DNA of 37,418 nt from a virus. Below are positions 1 through 10,975 of this stretch, piece after piece. The position numbers were made by a program, and so were the translations under genes. The stretch is taken from the IMG/VR virus record IMGVR_UViG_3300025816_000032, positions 1-37,418 of that record. One strand, 5' to 3'. The first letter of the stretch is position 1, and every line of letters starts with the position of its first letter. The notes under the pieces are model-generated. The model was not told the origin of the DNA. It saw only the letters and a program-made list of their open reading frames with translations, and made no database searches.

Positions 1-1950
1 ACAGGATTACGAAGTGATCTTATTGAGTATGCTAAAACATACTTTCCTGCATCATACTCAGACTTTAATGAAACTAGTCCTGGAATGATGTTTATCGAAA
101 TGGCTGCTTATGTAGGGGACATACTTTCATTTTATATCGATGAACAATTTCGGGAATCTTTATTAGCCTATGCAGAAGAAAGAAAAACTGTCTTCGATAT
201 AGCACAATCATACGGATACAGGCCAAAAATTTCTACACCTTCAAATGTTACAGTTGATTTCTTTCAAACAGTGCCGGCTACAGGAACTGGTGACACAGTA
301 GTGCCAGATTATAGATACGGTCATAGAATTAAAGAAGGGACTGTCATAGCTTCAGACCAATATAGCAAAACATTTAGAACAGTTAGTGAAGTTGACTTTA
401 GTACGTCAGGCTCATTGGAGCCTGTCGAAGTATCAATCTATGAAGTTGGTGAAGACAGTACACCAACAAAATATCTTTTAAAGAAACAAGCAAGAGCTGT
501 TAGCGGTGAAGTTGTAACAGAAACTTTTGCATTTAGTTCAGCTAAAGCTTATGATATGGTTACACTGGCAAATAAAAATGTATTAGAAATAATATCTGTA
601 ACTGATAGCAACCTTAGTAAGTGGTATCAGGTTGAGTCACTTGCACAAGATTTAGTTTATGAAGAAGTTAGAAATGATGCTGAATTCGATCCTAATTTGG
701 CAGGCTTTAATGACACTACACCTTACATGATTAAATTGTTAAGGACAAAAAAGAGGTATAAGTCTTACATAAAATCAGATGGATCATATCAGCTAAGATT
801 CGGTTCAGGAACTGCAACAGAAAATGATGAAGAAGTGATACCTAATCCTTCAACAGTTGGAAATTCAAATGTTAATTCTGACTTTTTAAATTCTAATTCT
901 GCATTAGATCCTGCTAACTTTTTGGAGACAGCTGTTTATGGTGTTGCTCCAGCCAATACAACACTCACAATAAAATATTCTGTTGGTGGCGGTGTTGATG
1001 ATAATGTTCCATCAAACAGTATTAATTCTTTAAGAAGTCTAACTTCAGAAATAAACAGTACAGGATTAGACGCTACATTAGTAGAAGAATCACAAGGTTC
1101 AATATCTGTTAGCAATCCTGGTCCTGCTACAGGTGGAAAAGGTGAAGAAACAATAGACGAAATAAAAGAAAATGTAAAACAGTTTTTTCAAGCTCAATCA
1201 AGAGCAGTAACAAAACAAGACTATATTACAAGAATTTATAGCTTACCTGCGAAGTATGGCAATGTTGCAAAAGTTTACATTACACAAGATGATCAATTAA
1301 ATTCAGGTGAAGGTGTAATACAAGGTGATGTTATTACTCCAGAAACTTTACAAACAGAATTTATTGACAAAGGTGAATCATTAAAAGTTTCTGATTTAGA
1401 AGTTAGAGTTCCTAATCCTATGGCATTAAACTTTTATGTTTTAGGATATAATAACAACAAAAAACTTGTAAACGTAAATCAAGCGACAAAAAGAAATTTA
1501 AAAACTTATATGGGGCAGTACAGAATATTAACTGATGCTATAAACTTAAAAAATGCTTATGTGATTAATATAGGTGTTAGATTCACAATATACGCAAAAA
1601 GAGGATATAACAAAGAAGAGGTGATTTTTAAATGCATACAGAAAGTTAAAGAATATTTTAATGTTGATAAGTGGCAAATAAACCAGCCAATAATGCTTTC
1701 TGATGTTGCTTATCAGGTTTCACTTGTAGACGGTGTAAATAGTGTTGTACCGCCTGTCTCTGATAATCCTGATGGTAATTTAATAGTTGTGACAAATAAG
1801 TTTGAAACTGCTAGCGGATATAGCGGTAATATTTTTGACATATCAACAGCAATAAAAAGTGGAGTAATTTATCCTTCACTAGATCCTTCAATCTTTGAAG
1901 TAAAATTTCCAGATATTGATATTATTGGTAAGTGTTTAGGAGACTATTAA
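1..1950 (+). CDS. Baseplate wedge protein, T4 gp6-like (5' partial)
   Basis: The frame is open from base 1, so the true start lies just outside the window and the ATG at 85 is internal. At least 649 residues are visible, close to the roughly 660 of T4 gp6, so little is missing. The N-terminal stretch with MMFIEMAAYVGDILSFYID and a following AYAEERKTVFDIAQSYGY helix is the typical start of gp6/baseplate-J-like wedge proteins of marine T4-like phages. The middle (about residues 375-400) has a FFQAQSRAVTKQDYITRI motif typical of the family. In T4, gp6 dimers join neighbouring wedges into the inner baseplate ring. The stop overlaps the start of the next gene (TAATG), which is also structural. The family is fairly sure; the exact gp6 equivalence is inferred from motif and position. 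Confidence 0.85.
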   Translation, partial: TGLRSDLIEYAKTYFPASYSDFNETSPGMMFIEMAAYVGDILSFYIDEQFRESLLAYAEERKTVFDIAQSYGYRPKISTPSNVTVDFFQTVPATGTGDTVVPDYRYGHRIKEGTVIASDQYSKTFRTVSEVDFSTSGSLEPVEVSIYEVGEDSTPTKYLLKKQARAVSGEVVTETFAFSSAKAYDMVTLANKNVLEIISVTDSNLSKWYQVESLAQDLVYEEVRNDAEFDPNLAGFNDTTPYMIKLLRTKKRYKSYIKSDGSYQLRFGSGTATENDEEVIPNPSTVGNSNVNSDFLNSNSALDPANFLETAVYGVAPANTTLTIKYSVGGGVDDNVPSNSINSLRSLTSEINSTGLDATLVEESQGSISVSNPGPATGGKGEETIDEIKENVKQFFQAQSRAVTKQDYITRIYSLPAKYGNVAKVYITQDDQLNSGEGVIQGDVITPETLQTEFIDKGESLKVSDLEVRVPNPMALNFYVLGYNNNKKLVNVNQATKRNLKTYMGQYRILTDAINLKNAYVINIGVRFTIYAKRGYNKEEVIFKCIQKVKEYFNVDKWQINQPIMLSDVAYQVSLVDGVNSVVPPVSDNPDGNLIVVTNKFETASGYSGNIFDISTAIKSGVIYPSLDPSIFEVKFPDIDIIGKCLGDY

Positions 1951-3056
1951 TGGCACATCTTTTTAGAACACCAAATAAAGATGCAATACTTAGAAGAGGT
2001 GCATCAGTTGCAGGAACATCAAGCGCGCAAAATTTCGGTGGTGATGAAATATTAGAAGTAGGTAAAAGCTTTCAAGCAGGTGGAACATCTGTAAGCGCTA
2101 TTCAAAGAGCAATTATAAAATTCGACATCACAGACTATTCTGCATCGCAGGCAGACGAATCAATTGGTGAAGATGTAAAATACTATTTAAATCTTTATGA
2201 CGCTGGCTCTTTTGAATTAACAAGAGACAACAACAACATTGAAGTTTACGTTGTGTCACAAAGTTGGACAGAAGGTGACGGAAAATTATCAGATGATCCA
2301 GCAATAGAAGAAGGCACTAGTTGGAGATACAGGACAGGTGTTTCTGAATCTTTAGAATGGTCAGCTACAAATTCAGAATGGGGTGGATCATATGTCTCTA
2401 GCTCAAACTATTCTGCATCATTTAGTTTTTCAAAATCAGGATCTGATGCAAGAGTTGACGTTACAGACATTGTAAAAACTCTGATCGCAGGAAGTGCCTC
2501 CAATGAAGGCTTCTTAATAAAGAGAACAACAGATATAGAAAATTCTTCCGCAAATTTCGGTACATTAAAGTTTTTCTCTAGTGACTCTCATACAATATTT
2601 AAACCAACACTTGAAGCTGTTTGGGACGACGCATCATGGACAACAGGTTCACTTTCAGCACTTGACTTAGATGAATTAGGAAATTTAGATATTTATATGA
2701 ATAGTTTTAGAAGAGAATACAAATTAGGTACTGTATCTAAAATAAGGGTTAAGGGCAGAGAAAAATATCCTGCTAGAACTTTTGGAACATCATCAGCTTA
2801 TTTAGACTGCGCTTACTTTCCATCTGCATCTAGTTTTTATTCTATAGTTGATTCTAAAAATCATCACACTATTATTCCTTTTGGGAGTGGTTCAAAATTA
2901 AGCTGTGATGGGACTAGTAATTTTTTCAAATTAACAACTACCGGTTTGGAACCAGAAAGATATTATAATGTATTATTTATGGTAGAAAGCGGAAGCGGTA
3001 TAACAAAGACAACACAATTTATAGATAACGACGACCAGTTTAAGGTGGTAGAATAA
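1950..3056 (+). CDS. DNRLRE-like beta-sandwich structural protein
   Basis: 368 residues when started at the ATG that overlaps the previous stop. An in-frame ATG at 1932 exists, but the AGGAG just upstream of 1950 and the TAATG overlap favour 1950. After a short N-terminus (MAHLFRTPNKDAILRRG), residues about 45-210 read as a DNRLRE/CBM96-type beta sandwich: a RAIIKFDI strand, a LNLYDA strand, then EVYVVSQSWTEGDG. Such domains occur in cell-surface and phage tail proteins, often with carbohydrate-binding roles. The C-terminal part (about 240-368) has no recognisable motif. Its position between gp6 and the giant tail protein suggests a baseplate-peripheral or adhesion part. The function is inferred from fold resemblance only. 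Confidence 0.6.
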   Translation: MAHLFRTPNKDAILRRGASVAGTSSAQNFGGDEILEVGKSFQAGGTSVSAIQRAIIKFDITDYSASQADESIGEDVKYYLNLYDAGSFELTRDNNNIEVYVVSQSWTEGDGKLSDDPAIEEGTSWRYRTGVSESLEWSATNSEWGGSYVSSSNYSASFSFSKSGSDARVDVTDIVKTLIAGSASNEGFLIKRTTDIENSSANFGTLKFFSSDSHTIFKPTLEAVWDDASWTTGSLSALDLDELGNLDIYMNSFRREYKLGTVSKIRVKGREKYPARTFGTSSAYLDCAYFPSASSFYSIVDSKNHHTIIPFGSGSKLSCDGTSNFFKLTTTGLEPERYYNVLFMVESGSGITKTTQFIDNDDQFKVVE

Positions 3057-3379
3057 TGCCGTATAATGAAGAAGAGTTAAAAGATAATATCTACTATCAG
3101 TCTTTAAAACAAAGAGATGAAGATGCATATAATAGAAAATATCATAAAACACATGATACTTTTATGGCTAGAGAGGCAGAATTTGAGCCTAATGAGACCA
3201 AGAGGTTAAAGATTTCTTTAAGAGATAAAGGTGATATAATAAAATTATATGAAGATCCACAGACAGGTGAATCATATCCTAGTCCTTGCCAAAAACTTTA
3301 TATTAGACTGTATCAGAGAAGATACAGAACACAAGAAGATACTCTCGATTATATCGATAGAGAATTTACGGAGTTGTAA
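3056..3379 (+). CDS. Small hypothetical baseplate-region protein
   Basis: 107 residues, highly charged and Tyr-rich, with no signal peptide or membrane segment. It starts at an ATG overlapping the previous stop by one base and ends directly against the next start at 3380, so it is translationally coupled on both sides. The N-terminal third looks alpha-helical (many Glu/Lys/Arg). A short strand-like segment (KRLKISLRDKGDIIKLYED) is followed by a basic KLYIRLYQRRYR stretch. I do not recognise a family. Its place between two tail/baseplate genes makes a small virion or assembly component likely, but that is context only. Confidence 0.6.
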   Translation: MPYNEEELKDNIYYQSLKQRDEDAYNRKYHKTHDTFMAREAEFEPNETKRLKISLRDKGDIIKLYEDPQTGESYPSPCQKLYIRLYQRRYRTQEDTLDYIDREFTEL

Positions 3380-6300
3380 ATGCCAATTGATCCAAAACTT
3401 AGGAGAGGTCAATTACTTCCTACAAAGGTAGCAGATTTTGTAACCTTACCAGAAGGAAATGATTGGATCCCATTCAGAGACAGTGAAAGATACCCACAGT
3501 TTGAGACTGAAGGTTATGCATCTGTAAAATGGCCAGAAATCAATTTTGGTGCAGGTCAAAATGATTATGTAAGAGTAAATGTATTTGGTGAAGATGGATC
3601 ACTAATAACAACTAGTTACTTAAATCATAATGAATTCGACACAAATCAAGATAATGATTTACAATACCCCACTGTTGAGTTGGACACAGGAAAACTTTTA
3701 CGCGACCTTGGATTTAGAAGAGGTAGATTTCGTGTACAATTCTCTTTTTATAGAAACATGTTTGGAAGTCCATTTCCTCTTCTTGTTAATAATGATGAAA
3801 AGATTTTTTTAGGTGGATTCGAAGAAAATGAATTAGGAAAAATATATGCAGCAGAGCCGCATATTGGTTCTGATACAAATATTGGAGATAGATTATATCC
3901 AAAAGAAGATAAAGCAACATTAGTAAAAATATCTTCTGACAGAACAGAAATAATATTATCACCTCCTTTTATAAGTGATACAGACTATCTAGAAAAATTT
4001 AGAATAGCTGCGTATACTTGCTTAAATGATTTTGCAGATGTCGGACAAACAGCAATCTTTAGTGATGGTGAAGATTCTAATAGGATAACATTACAAGGTT
4101 ATGACACTGTGCCTAAGTCTTATATTAACGGCATGATAAGAATTAATAATGCATACTTTTTAGGAAATAGAGTAACACCTGCGATAACAGCAGAGTATGT
4201 TGTTGAACCTTCTTTAACAACTGTTGACAAGACACAGAATTTATTACAAGGTAGGTTTCTAGACAGTGATTATCAATGGAGACCACATAGCGTTTATAAG
4301 GGTGGCGTAAATTCTATATCAATAGAAAATCCAAAACTTATGAATGTAGAAACTGTAATAGAACAATCTCCAGTTGGAAATCAATGTGTAAGATTAGAAT
4401 ACCAAACTACTGAGTCTGATAGTCCTAATTCATCAAACAGATCTTTTGGTTTGTCACCTTTATTAAAAATTTACAGACCAATCGAAGGTGAAGAAATGAC
4501 GTTTAGTGTTTATGTCAAAGCAGATGCTGCAGCAATTGGTTCAAAAGTTAGCTTATTAGCTCATGCAGGGCCTTGGAGCCAAGAAGGAACAACAAAACAC
4601 TCACAAAAAGTAGAGATGACAGGCAAATGGCAAAGAATTACATTAACTTTTATATTAAGAAATGTAGGTGAAGGAAATGATTTAATTCACTTAAGAGCAA
4701 CACACTTCCCAGATGGCGCATATGATACACAAAATGAAACAACAATAGTTGGATTAGGGTATTTATACGCAGGAGCTCAACTAGAATTAGGAAGTTCTGT
4801 AAGTGATTTTACAAGAAATGAAGATGAGTCTTCTGAAACTATAGAAATAGCAGAAGCAGGAACAATTACTTTTTCTGACCCTGATGATTCTGACTCTACA
4901 AAAAGAAGAATCTTAACAGCTGTACTAAATAATACTGATGATCCTTTTGAAAGAAAAATGATTGGAAGTAAAATAATCATAAATGACGGTATTGCAGTAG
5001 ATGACTTTTCTTCTCAACTAACGGTTGTTGATACAGACCATAGAGAAGTACGAAAATTATTTGTTGTTCCTGATGAGGAACGCTCTATACCTGGCTCCTA
5101 TATTGGCAGCACAGAGTATAAAGGCATAACAATTGAGTGGGACAAATCTTTAAACGAAGCAATATGGATTCTTGGTGAAAGATACGGTGATAGAATATGG
5201 TCTTCTGGATGGAGTGCAGCACCTTATGACCAGAAATGGAGTGAGGTTGGAACAGCACATATTGGTTACCACGCACAGTGGAGATACGGTGGTGTTGATG
5301 GTGAAAATGCACCTTGTATGTATTTCCCAGATTTAAATTACCAAGAAGAAATTTTAGAGGCTAGACGTGCTGCATTTATAGCTGCAGCAACTGCAGAGAC
5401 AGGTTATTTTGTAAGTAGAGGTGAAGATGATCCTAGAATATCAGGACAATATTATGATAAAGAGTGGTGGAAACACAGGTATCAAGCAATCGCAACTAAT
5501 AGAGGCGGTGTATCTGGATCATCTAGCACAATAGGTCCATTGGCGCGTTATGGTGCAAAACCAGGAGACACTGTAAGAATATCTTGGCAACAAAAATCTA
5601 GACCTGCAGCACCTAATTTTGATGAAGGTGGTAGAAAAGGAGCGATGGTAAGGTTATACCACTGGTACAAGAACGTATATGAAGCACCTCCAGCTCCTGT
5701 CGTATCAGCGTTTGAGGTTAGACAAGAACAAATACAAATGATGAAACCGATTCCATCATTTAGACAGACAGATCAGGATGGTACGCAACTTCTTGTTAAG
5801 GTCGACGGAACAAATGCTCCTGACACTAAATTTAATAATAAGACAATATCTGAAGAAGTATTTTATTTGAGAAAAATAGAATTAAATGGATTTGAAAGCA
5901 GAGATGCAATAGGTGTATTTACACCAGGTGCAGGATTTAAAACATATAGACTTAACGGTGGATCGAGTGAAGAGGTAACTAGCGACGGTATTGATACACT
6001 AACAAATAATACTAATACAGTATGGTTCGGAAAAAATGATGAATTAGCTTCAAAGCTGAGTGTTTCAAACGGTTTATTATTTTCAAAACAAGTTGAAGAT
6101 GTATCTGGCATTTTAGATGCAGCAGATGTTATTCCTACAAATGAGCTTGAAACACCTGCTAACGCATCTGAACTACCATCTGCTATAGCACAAGGACTTA
6201 CACGTGGAAAAGCAATCGGTGCAATGTATAAGCCAACACAAAATCTTTTTGAGTTAGGATATAGACAATATCCAGAATTAGATCTCGGAAGAATCCCTAC

Positions 6301-9300
6301 AGAGCCTAAACCTACATCACCGCCTGCAGGTGATTGGCAAGATAATTACGATATCTCCGTAAAACAATTTAATATATTTATATCAAGTACTGACTGGGTA
6401 TTTAACGTTAACGCTGGAAGATGGAGAATAAAAAGAGATTTAAGACTTAACGGATGGGAATGGAATAATGAAACTGGTGAGTGGTATAACACTACATCTT
6501 CACCAGGTAGAGGTTTTATATTACCGGCAATACAGACACTAGATGGAGACTTATATTTTTCAGAGGCGCTTGGATGGATATGGACAGGAGTTGATTGGAT
6601 TTCATGTTTAGATTTATGTAGAGAGACACCCTTCTTAGCACTAACAGCGAATGATTCTCTAGAGACGTATAATAAAAGAGCAACTACATATATTGACACA
6701 GTAAATGATTATGAAGTAATATCATTTTACAATACAGGTGAACAATATTACCCATCTTACGATCTTATAAAAAATAGTAAAACACTTTCACCAAATGGTA
6801 AATTCCAATGGAAGGGAATATTAGGTTGGCAGTTTCAAGGTGATGGAGATGTGAGTTCTGATGGTAATAGTGCAACAACACTTCAGTGGACAGATGTTGC
6901 TTCAAGAAATATAGATGGCTCTACATCAGAAAGATTTAATAAGTACGTTGAGTGTTTTGAGCTTGATGAATGGGAAGAAGCACACGCTGATTTTGTAATA
7001 CCTACTGATAATAGTTTTGGGTTGTATACAAATTCATCGATTTATGTTGTTGGTAGCAGAGGTGGTTTTGGAGAGTTATGGGTTGACAAAGTTAGGATTG
7101 ATATATTGTTGACTTCTAATGAAAGAGTAAAAGTTGATCAAACTGCAAAATTTGCTCCGCTCTCACTTACAATACAAGATGTGTTAGGAAATAATCAACT
7201 ATTAGTTGAAGAAGAATATGATGAAGCTGCAAATGTTCAAGGTGGAATACAATCAAATCTTGCAGTAAACAAATACAGCGTATTTGGATCAGGATTTCAG
7301 ATCGGATTCTTAGAAGCACCAGAAGATATATCACAAGTAATGGGAAGATACGAAGGAAAAATATTAGATGTTGATGGAAACACACTCATCGTAAACACAT
7401 CGTACAGGGAGTATGGTGGTACAATAGGCGCAGTTAGTGGAAGTGAAGATTCTCCTGACTTAAGTTTGCCGTTTGAACAATACTTTGTAAGATACAGGAT
7501 AAAAGACGCAGATAACTTATACACAAGAGTTGTTTTTGGGCCTGAAAGAGAAAGCTTGGTTATTAATTTTAAGCCAGTTAATGTAACAAATTACCCAGGA
7601 TCAATAGCATATAAATTGTTAGATCCGTTGCCAGATTCAGTACAACAATTTGATACTGCGTATATTGTTAATGAAGTTACACCTGATTTATTTGAAGGTG
7701 TTGATTTAATTCCGTTTATTGATGAAGTATTACCTGAGACAGTTTTAAAGGCACCAAAGCTTGATGAAGCAGAGCCTCTAATAAGAAGGAGAGAGACAGA
7801 GTATAGAAGTCACACAGACTTAGTTGGTGTTGAATTAGATACTAGAAAACAACTTGAAGACAAAATATTTAGTGGTAGTTTATTAGATGTCAGTGTTAAT
7901 GTCGACTATAATCACTTTCAAAATTTTTCACACTTTGGATCTGTTGAAAAGAGAATAAGAAATTTTAAAGATAAATTAACATCAATAGAATTGCACACAC
8001 AAAAAAGTCAATCACTAGGTGGCACAACAAGTACACCATACATTACAGGACAGACATCAAGTGCATATGTCTCTGGTTCTTCTGATCAGCAGGAACATTG
8101 GGATTTAGAAAAGAGAAAAGTAATAAACGGCTTTGATGATTTTGAAAATTTTATGTATTTTAAATCTTCATCTTATATATCTTCGTCTAACGGTATAGAC
8201 TATGACAATGCTGCGCCAAAATCAAGTGGAGATGGAACACTTACTTCTCCTTACCAGATATATTCTGTTTCTAGCTCTAATTTTACTTCATGGTTTGATA
8301 ATCAAATAGTCTCAGCATCAACATACGATAATACTAACATGAACAGACTAGTTAATTTAACACCTGCTCATATTTCTTATGATTCTGATAATGAATCGTT
8401 TATTAGATTCATGGACATGATGGGCCATCATTATGATATAATTTGGACACACATTAAAGCTATGACTGACAGTCATGACAGGTCTGAAGACATAACAAAA
8501 GGCATATCTGCAGAATTGGTAAAGCCTATTGCAGAATCACTTGGTTTTAAAATGCAAGAAGGAAAAGATTTAGTTAGACTTCCTGAGTATCAATTAGGTC
8601 TTCAGGAGTCAGGTTCAAACACAGGTGTTTTTAACGTAAGATTCTCTAAGAAGTCTCAACAAGATATATCTAGAGAAATATGGAACAGACTACTATCAAG
8701 TATGCCTTATTTGTTGAAAACAAAAGGTACAAAGCAAGGACTAAAAGGATTAATAGCAGCATACGGTATTCCAACATCTATCTTAAGAATACAAGAATAT
8801 GGTGGTCCTAAAATTGAAGGTGGTACTCCTGAATTTGAGATCAAACAAAAGTACACGTATGCGTTACATTTAAAAGGTTCACAACAATTAGCATCACCGT
8901 GGTATAGAAATGCAGAGACACAAAGAGTTAACGATACAATAGAATTTAGATTTAAAACAGGTGTTGAACAAGACACATTAATTGCTTCTAAAAATAATAC
9001 TACAAATCATATTGAATCTGCTGTCTATATAAAAAATGTTGACGGTCAAGATACAAAAGGTAAATTATCTTTCGCTTTAAGCGGTAGTGAAGGTTTCTTT
9101 TCTGCAAGCTTAGACTCACTACCAATGTATAATGATGAATATTGGTCTGTAATGATTAGAAGAAGAGCAGGTGAATCTGGCTTTACAAGCAGTTATGACG
9201 GAATGCAAATGACATCTGAAACTAGCTCACTAACACAGAGCTTTGATATTTTTGCTGGATATTATGACTCAGGTGTAGATGAAATTATTACAAAAGCATC

Positions 9301-10975
9301 TGCTAGTATTGATGTATCTGGATCAAGTGCACTCTTAAGCTGGTATGCTTCAAGTTCTACAGGAGACAATTATTGGCATATAGGCGGAAGAAAACAATCA
9401 TCTGAAGAGACGGCGTTATACGGATCACAGTACACTGGCTCTATTATGGAATGGAGATACTGGCAAACACCATTAACAGAATCAGCTTTCTTTAATCATG
9501 TATCAGCTCCAAAAGCAGTAAATGGTAATCATCCAAGCTCATCATTTTATGATATGAATTTAAGATTTTCTATGGATGATAAAATTAATCTAAATTCATC
9601 ACCGAACGGTATAAGAGATTATTCACTAACAGGTGACCAACTGTATGCTACAGGATCAGGATTTGCAGATGAAATAAACTTTGAATCTGTTTCTGATAGA
9701 CAAAAAGCTTTTACACCTTCAATAGGTCTTAATAAGACAAGTAATAAAATTAGAATAGAAGATGCAAAATTAAAGTTTCCTGATGGCGCTGATCCAGTAT
9801 TAAGCACAACTGAAAGAGTAGAATTAAGCTCATATGACACAGCACCACTTGATAGTAATAAATTAGGAATATTCTTTGCACCGTCAGATGTAATAAATGA
9901 AGATATAATCTTATCAGTAGCAGACTTAGACTTCGGTTCTTATCTAGGAGATCCAAGAGATATGTATGCTGAACGTTATGATCACGGAAAATTAGATAGG
10001 ATAGCAGACACATACTGGCAAAAATGGACAACAAAATTTAATTTCTGGAATTATTTAAAACTTATAAAATATTATGATTTAAGTTTATTTGATCATTTAA
10101 GAAATATGTCACCTGCACGTGCTAAGAAAAATATAGGTATATTAATTGAACCTACAATCTTAGAAAGACCAAAAGTAATAGTTGGTAATAGGCCATTCTT
10201 AGAAGATAAAACTTTTGATTCTAAACTTGATGTTATGGCACATTATTCTCAGAGCGGTGACAATGAATTTAGAAAAGGAAATATAACATATGCTATAGCA
10301 CACGAATTGACATCTTCAAATGATTATTTTATAGCAAATCCGATAACAGGAACTTATGCACTTAAGAATGAATTTACTTCTAGCATTGAAGAAAAAAGAG
10401 GAAAGATAGACACAATAGATTTTAGAGGCTATACAGGGTCTAGAGATGACCAACTAGTTGAACACACTTGGTCATTTTTAAATGAAGTTAGTACTAGTGC
10501 TGCAAAAAGTGATTATGGTACAGTTAGCTCATCACAAAGTCCTTACATATTAGATCAACTTAGATCTTTTGGAAGTAATCCGCTGATAGACCCATTGGAA
10601 AGAGACTATGCAAATACAGACAATAAAGTTCACACCGGTGGTGGATCAAATGTATTTTTTGAAATTTTACAACCAACAGCAACAGGTTCTGTGCTATCAC
10701 ATTTTAATGATGATAAGATATACCACTACAGTTCTTCTGTAAGTAAATCGTTAGGTTTATATTATTCACAGTCTTTAGAAGTGAGTGATATTGATTCAAT
10801 ATTTACAACACACACAGGACTATTTAATTTAGCTTATGGCGGCTGTCAAGAAGACGGATTAACTGTACCTGAAGGAAATGAGGTTGCGGTTGAAATACTA
10901 GATGTTAATCCTTATGCTGTAACGGCAACTACATCAGGCGATTCGTTCGTTGATGTACAACTAGACAATGAATAG
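3380..10975 (+). CDS. Giant multidomain tail/baseplate protein (2531 aa)
   Basis: One uninterrupted 2531-residue frame. Visible parts in order: an N-terminal beta-rich region; about residues 295-475, a CBM4/9-like jelly-roll (MTFSVYVKAD, then GKWQRITLTF, then YAGAQLELGSSVSDFTR); about 1000-1080, a Trp-rich segment with GW-x-W repeats (NGWEWN, LGWIWTG); about 1770-1815, a tail-protein-I-like helical motif (SMPYLLKTKGTKQGLKGLI, then AYGIPTSILRIQEYGG); about 1830-2050, a LamG/concanavalin-like lectin sandwich; about 2210-2280, NYLKLIKYYDLSLFDHLR and IGILIEPTILERPKV. The last block and the LLKTKGT motif recur in very large tail/baseplate proteins of marine and Bacteroidota phages. Position after gp6 corresponds to gp7/gp8 in T4, but no homology to those is claimed. 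A role as peripheral baseplate plus glycan-binding surface is inferred. Confidence 0.75.
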   Translation: MPIDPKLRRGQLLPTKVADFVTLPEGNDWIPFRDSERYPQFETEGYASVKWPEINFGAGQNDYVRVNVFGEDGSLITTSYLNHNEFDTNQDNDLQYPTVELDTGKLLRDLGFRRGRFRVQFSFYRNMFGSPFPLLVNNDEKIFLGGFEENELGKIYAAEPHIGSDTNIGDRLYPKEDKATLVKISSDRTEIILSPPFISDTDYLEKFRIAAYTCLNDFADVGQTAIFSDGEDSNRITLQGYDTVPKSYINGMIRINNAYFLGNRVTPAITAEYVVEPSLTTVDKTQNLLQGRFLDSDYQWRPHSVYKGGVNSISIENPKLMNVETVIEQSPVGNQCVRLEYQTTESDSPNSSNRSFGLSPLLKIYRPIEGEEMTFSVYVKADAAAIGSKVSLLAHAGPWSQEGTTKHSQKVEMTGKWQRITLTFILRNVGEGNDLIHLRATHFPDGAYDTQNETTIVGLGYLYAGAQLELGSSVSDFTRNEDESSETIEIAEAGTITFSDPDDSDSTKRRILTAVLNNTDDPFERKMIGSKIIINDGIAVDDFSSQLTVVDTDHREVRKLFVVPDEERSIPGSYIGSTEYKGITIEWDKSLNEAIWILGERYGDRIWSSGWSAAPYDQKWSEVGTAHIGYHAQWRYGGVDGENAPCMYFPDLNYQEEILEARRAAFIAAATAETGYFVSRGEDDPRISGQYYDKEWWKHRYQAIATNRGGVSGSSSTIGPLARYGAKPGDTVRISWQQKSRPAAPNFDEGGRKGAMVRLYHWYKNVYEAPPAPVVSAFEVRQEQIQMMKPIPSFRQTDQDGTQLLVKVDGTNAPDTKFNNKTISEEVFYLRKIELNGFESRDAIGVFTPGAGFKTYRLNGGSSEEVTSDGIDTLTNNTNTVWFGKNDELASKLSVSNGLLFSKQVEDVSGILDAADVIPTNELETPANASELPSAIAQGLTRGKAIGAMYKPTQNLFELGYRQYPELDLGRIPTEPKPTSPPAGDWQDNYDISVKQFNIFISSTDWVFNVNAGRWRIKRDLRLNGWEWNNETGEWYNTTSSPGRGFILPAIQTLDGDLYFSEALGWIWTGVDWISCLDLCRETPFLALTANDSLETYNKRATTYIDTVNDYEVISFYNTGEQYYPSYDLIKNSKTLSPNGKFQWKGILGWQFQGDGDVSSDGNSATTLQWTDVASRNIDGSTSERFNKYVECFELDEWEEAHADFVIPTDNSFGLYTNSSIYVVGSRGGFGELWVDKVRIDILLTSNERVKVDQTAKFAPLSLTIQDVLGNNQLLVEEEYDEAANVQGGIQSNLAVNKYSVFGSGFQIGFLEAPEDISQVMGRYEGKILDVDGNTLIVNTSYREYGGTIGAVSGSEDSPDLSLPFEQYFVRYRIKDADNLYTRVVFGPERESLVINFKPVNVTNYPGSIAYKLLDPLPDSVQQFDTAYIVNEVTPDLFEGVDLIPFIDEVLPETVLKAPKLDEAEPLIRRRETEYRSHTDLVGVELDTRKQLEDKIFSGSLLDVSVNVDYNHFQNFSHFGSVEKRIRNFKDKLTSIELHTQKSQSLGGTTSTPYITGQTSSAYVSGSSDQQEHWDLEKRKVINGFDDFENFMYFKSSSYISSSNGIDYDNAAPKSSGDGTLTSPYQIYSVSSSNFTSWFDNQIVSASTYDNTNMNRLVNLTPAHISYDSDNESFIRFMDMMGHHYDIIWTHIKAMTDSHDRSEDITKGISAELVKPIAESLGFKMQEGKDLVRLPEYQLGLQESGSNTGVFNVRFSKKSQQDISREIWNRLLSSMPYLLKTKGTKQGLKGLIAAYGIPTSILRIQEYGGPKIEGGTPEFEIKQKYTYALHLKGSQQLASPWYRNAETQRVNDTIEFRFKTGVEQDTLIASKNNTTNHIESAVYIKNVDGQDTKGKLSFALSGSEGFFSASLDSLPMYNDEYWSVMIRRRAGESGFTSSYDGMQMTSETSSLTQSFDIFAGYYDSGVDEIITKASASIDVSGSSALLSWYASSSTGDNYWHIGGRKQSSEETALYGSQYTGSIMEWRYWQTPLTESAFFNHVSAPKAVNGNHPSSSFYDMNLRFSMDDKINLNSSPNGIRDYSLTGDQLYATGSGFADEINFESVSDRQKAFTPSIGLNKTSNKIRIEDAKLKFPDGADPVLSTTERVELSSYDTAPLDSNKLGIFFAPSDVINEDIILSVADLDFGSYLGDPRDMYAERYDHGKLDRIADTYWQKWTTKFNFWNYLKLIKYYDLSLFDHLRNMSPARAKKNIGILIEPTILERPKVIVGNRPFLEDKTFDSKLDVMAHYSQSGDNEFRKGNITYAIAHELTSSNDYFIANPITGTYALKNEFTSSIEEKRGKIDTIDFRGYTGSRDDQLVEHTWSFLNEVSTSAAKSDYGTVSSSQSPYILDQLRSFGSNPLIDPLERDYANTDNKVHTGGGSNVFFEILQPTATGSVLSHFNDDKIYHYSSSVSKSLGLYYSQSLEVSDIDSIFTTHTGLFNLAYGGCQEDGLTVPEGNEVAVEILDVNPYAVTATTSGDSFVDVQLDNE

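Noticed and set aside
1932-1949. Upstream ATG as start of the DNRLRE-like gene
   Set aside because: It would precede the AGGAG site; the ATG at 1950 has proper spacing and overlaps the stop of the previous gene as at many other junctions here.
3249-3431. Plus-strand 60-codon frame across the 3056/3380 gene junction
   Set aside because: Out of frame with two tightly joined genes, no ribosome site, shadow of both.
6346-6699. Minus-strand frame of 117 codons inside the giant tail gene
   Set aside because: The plus frame is continuous for 2531 codons and carries recognisable domains; the minus frame shows none.
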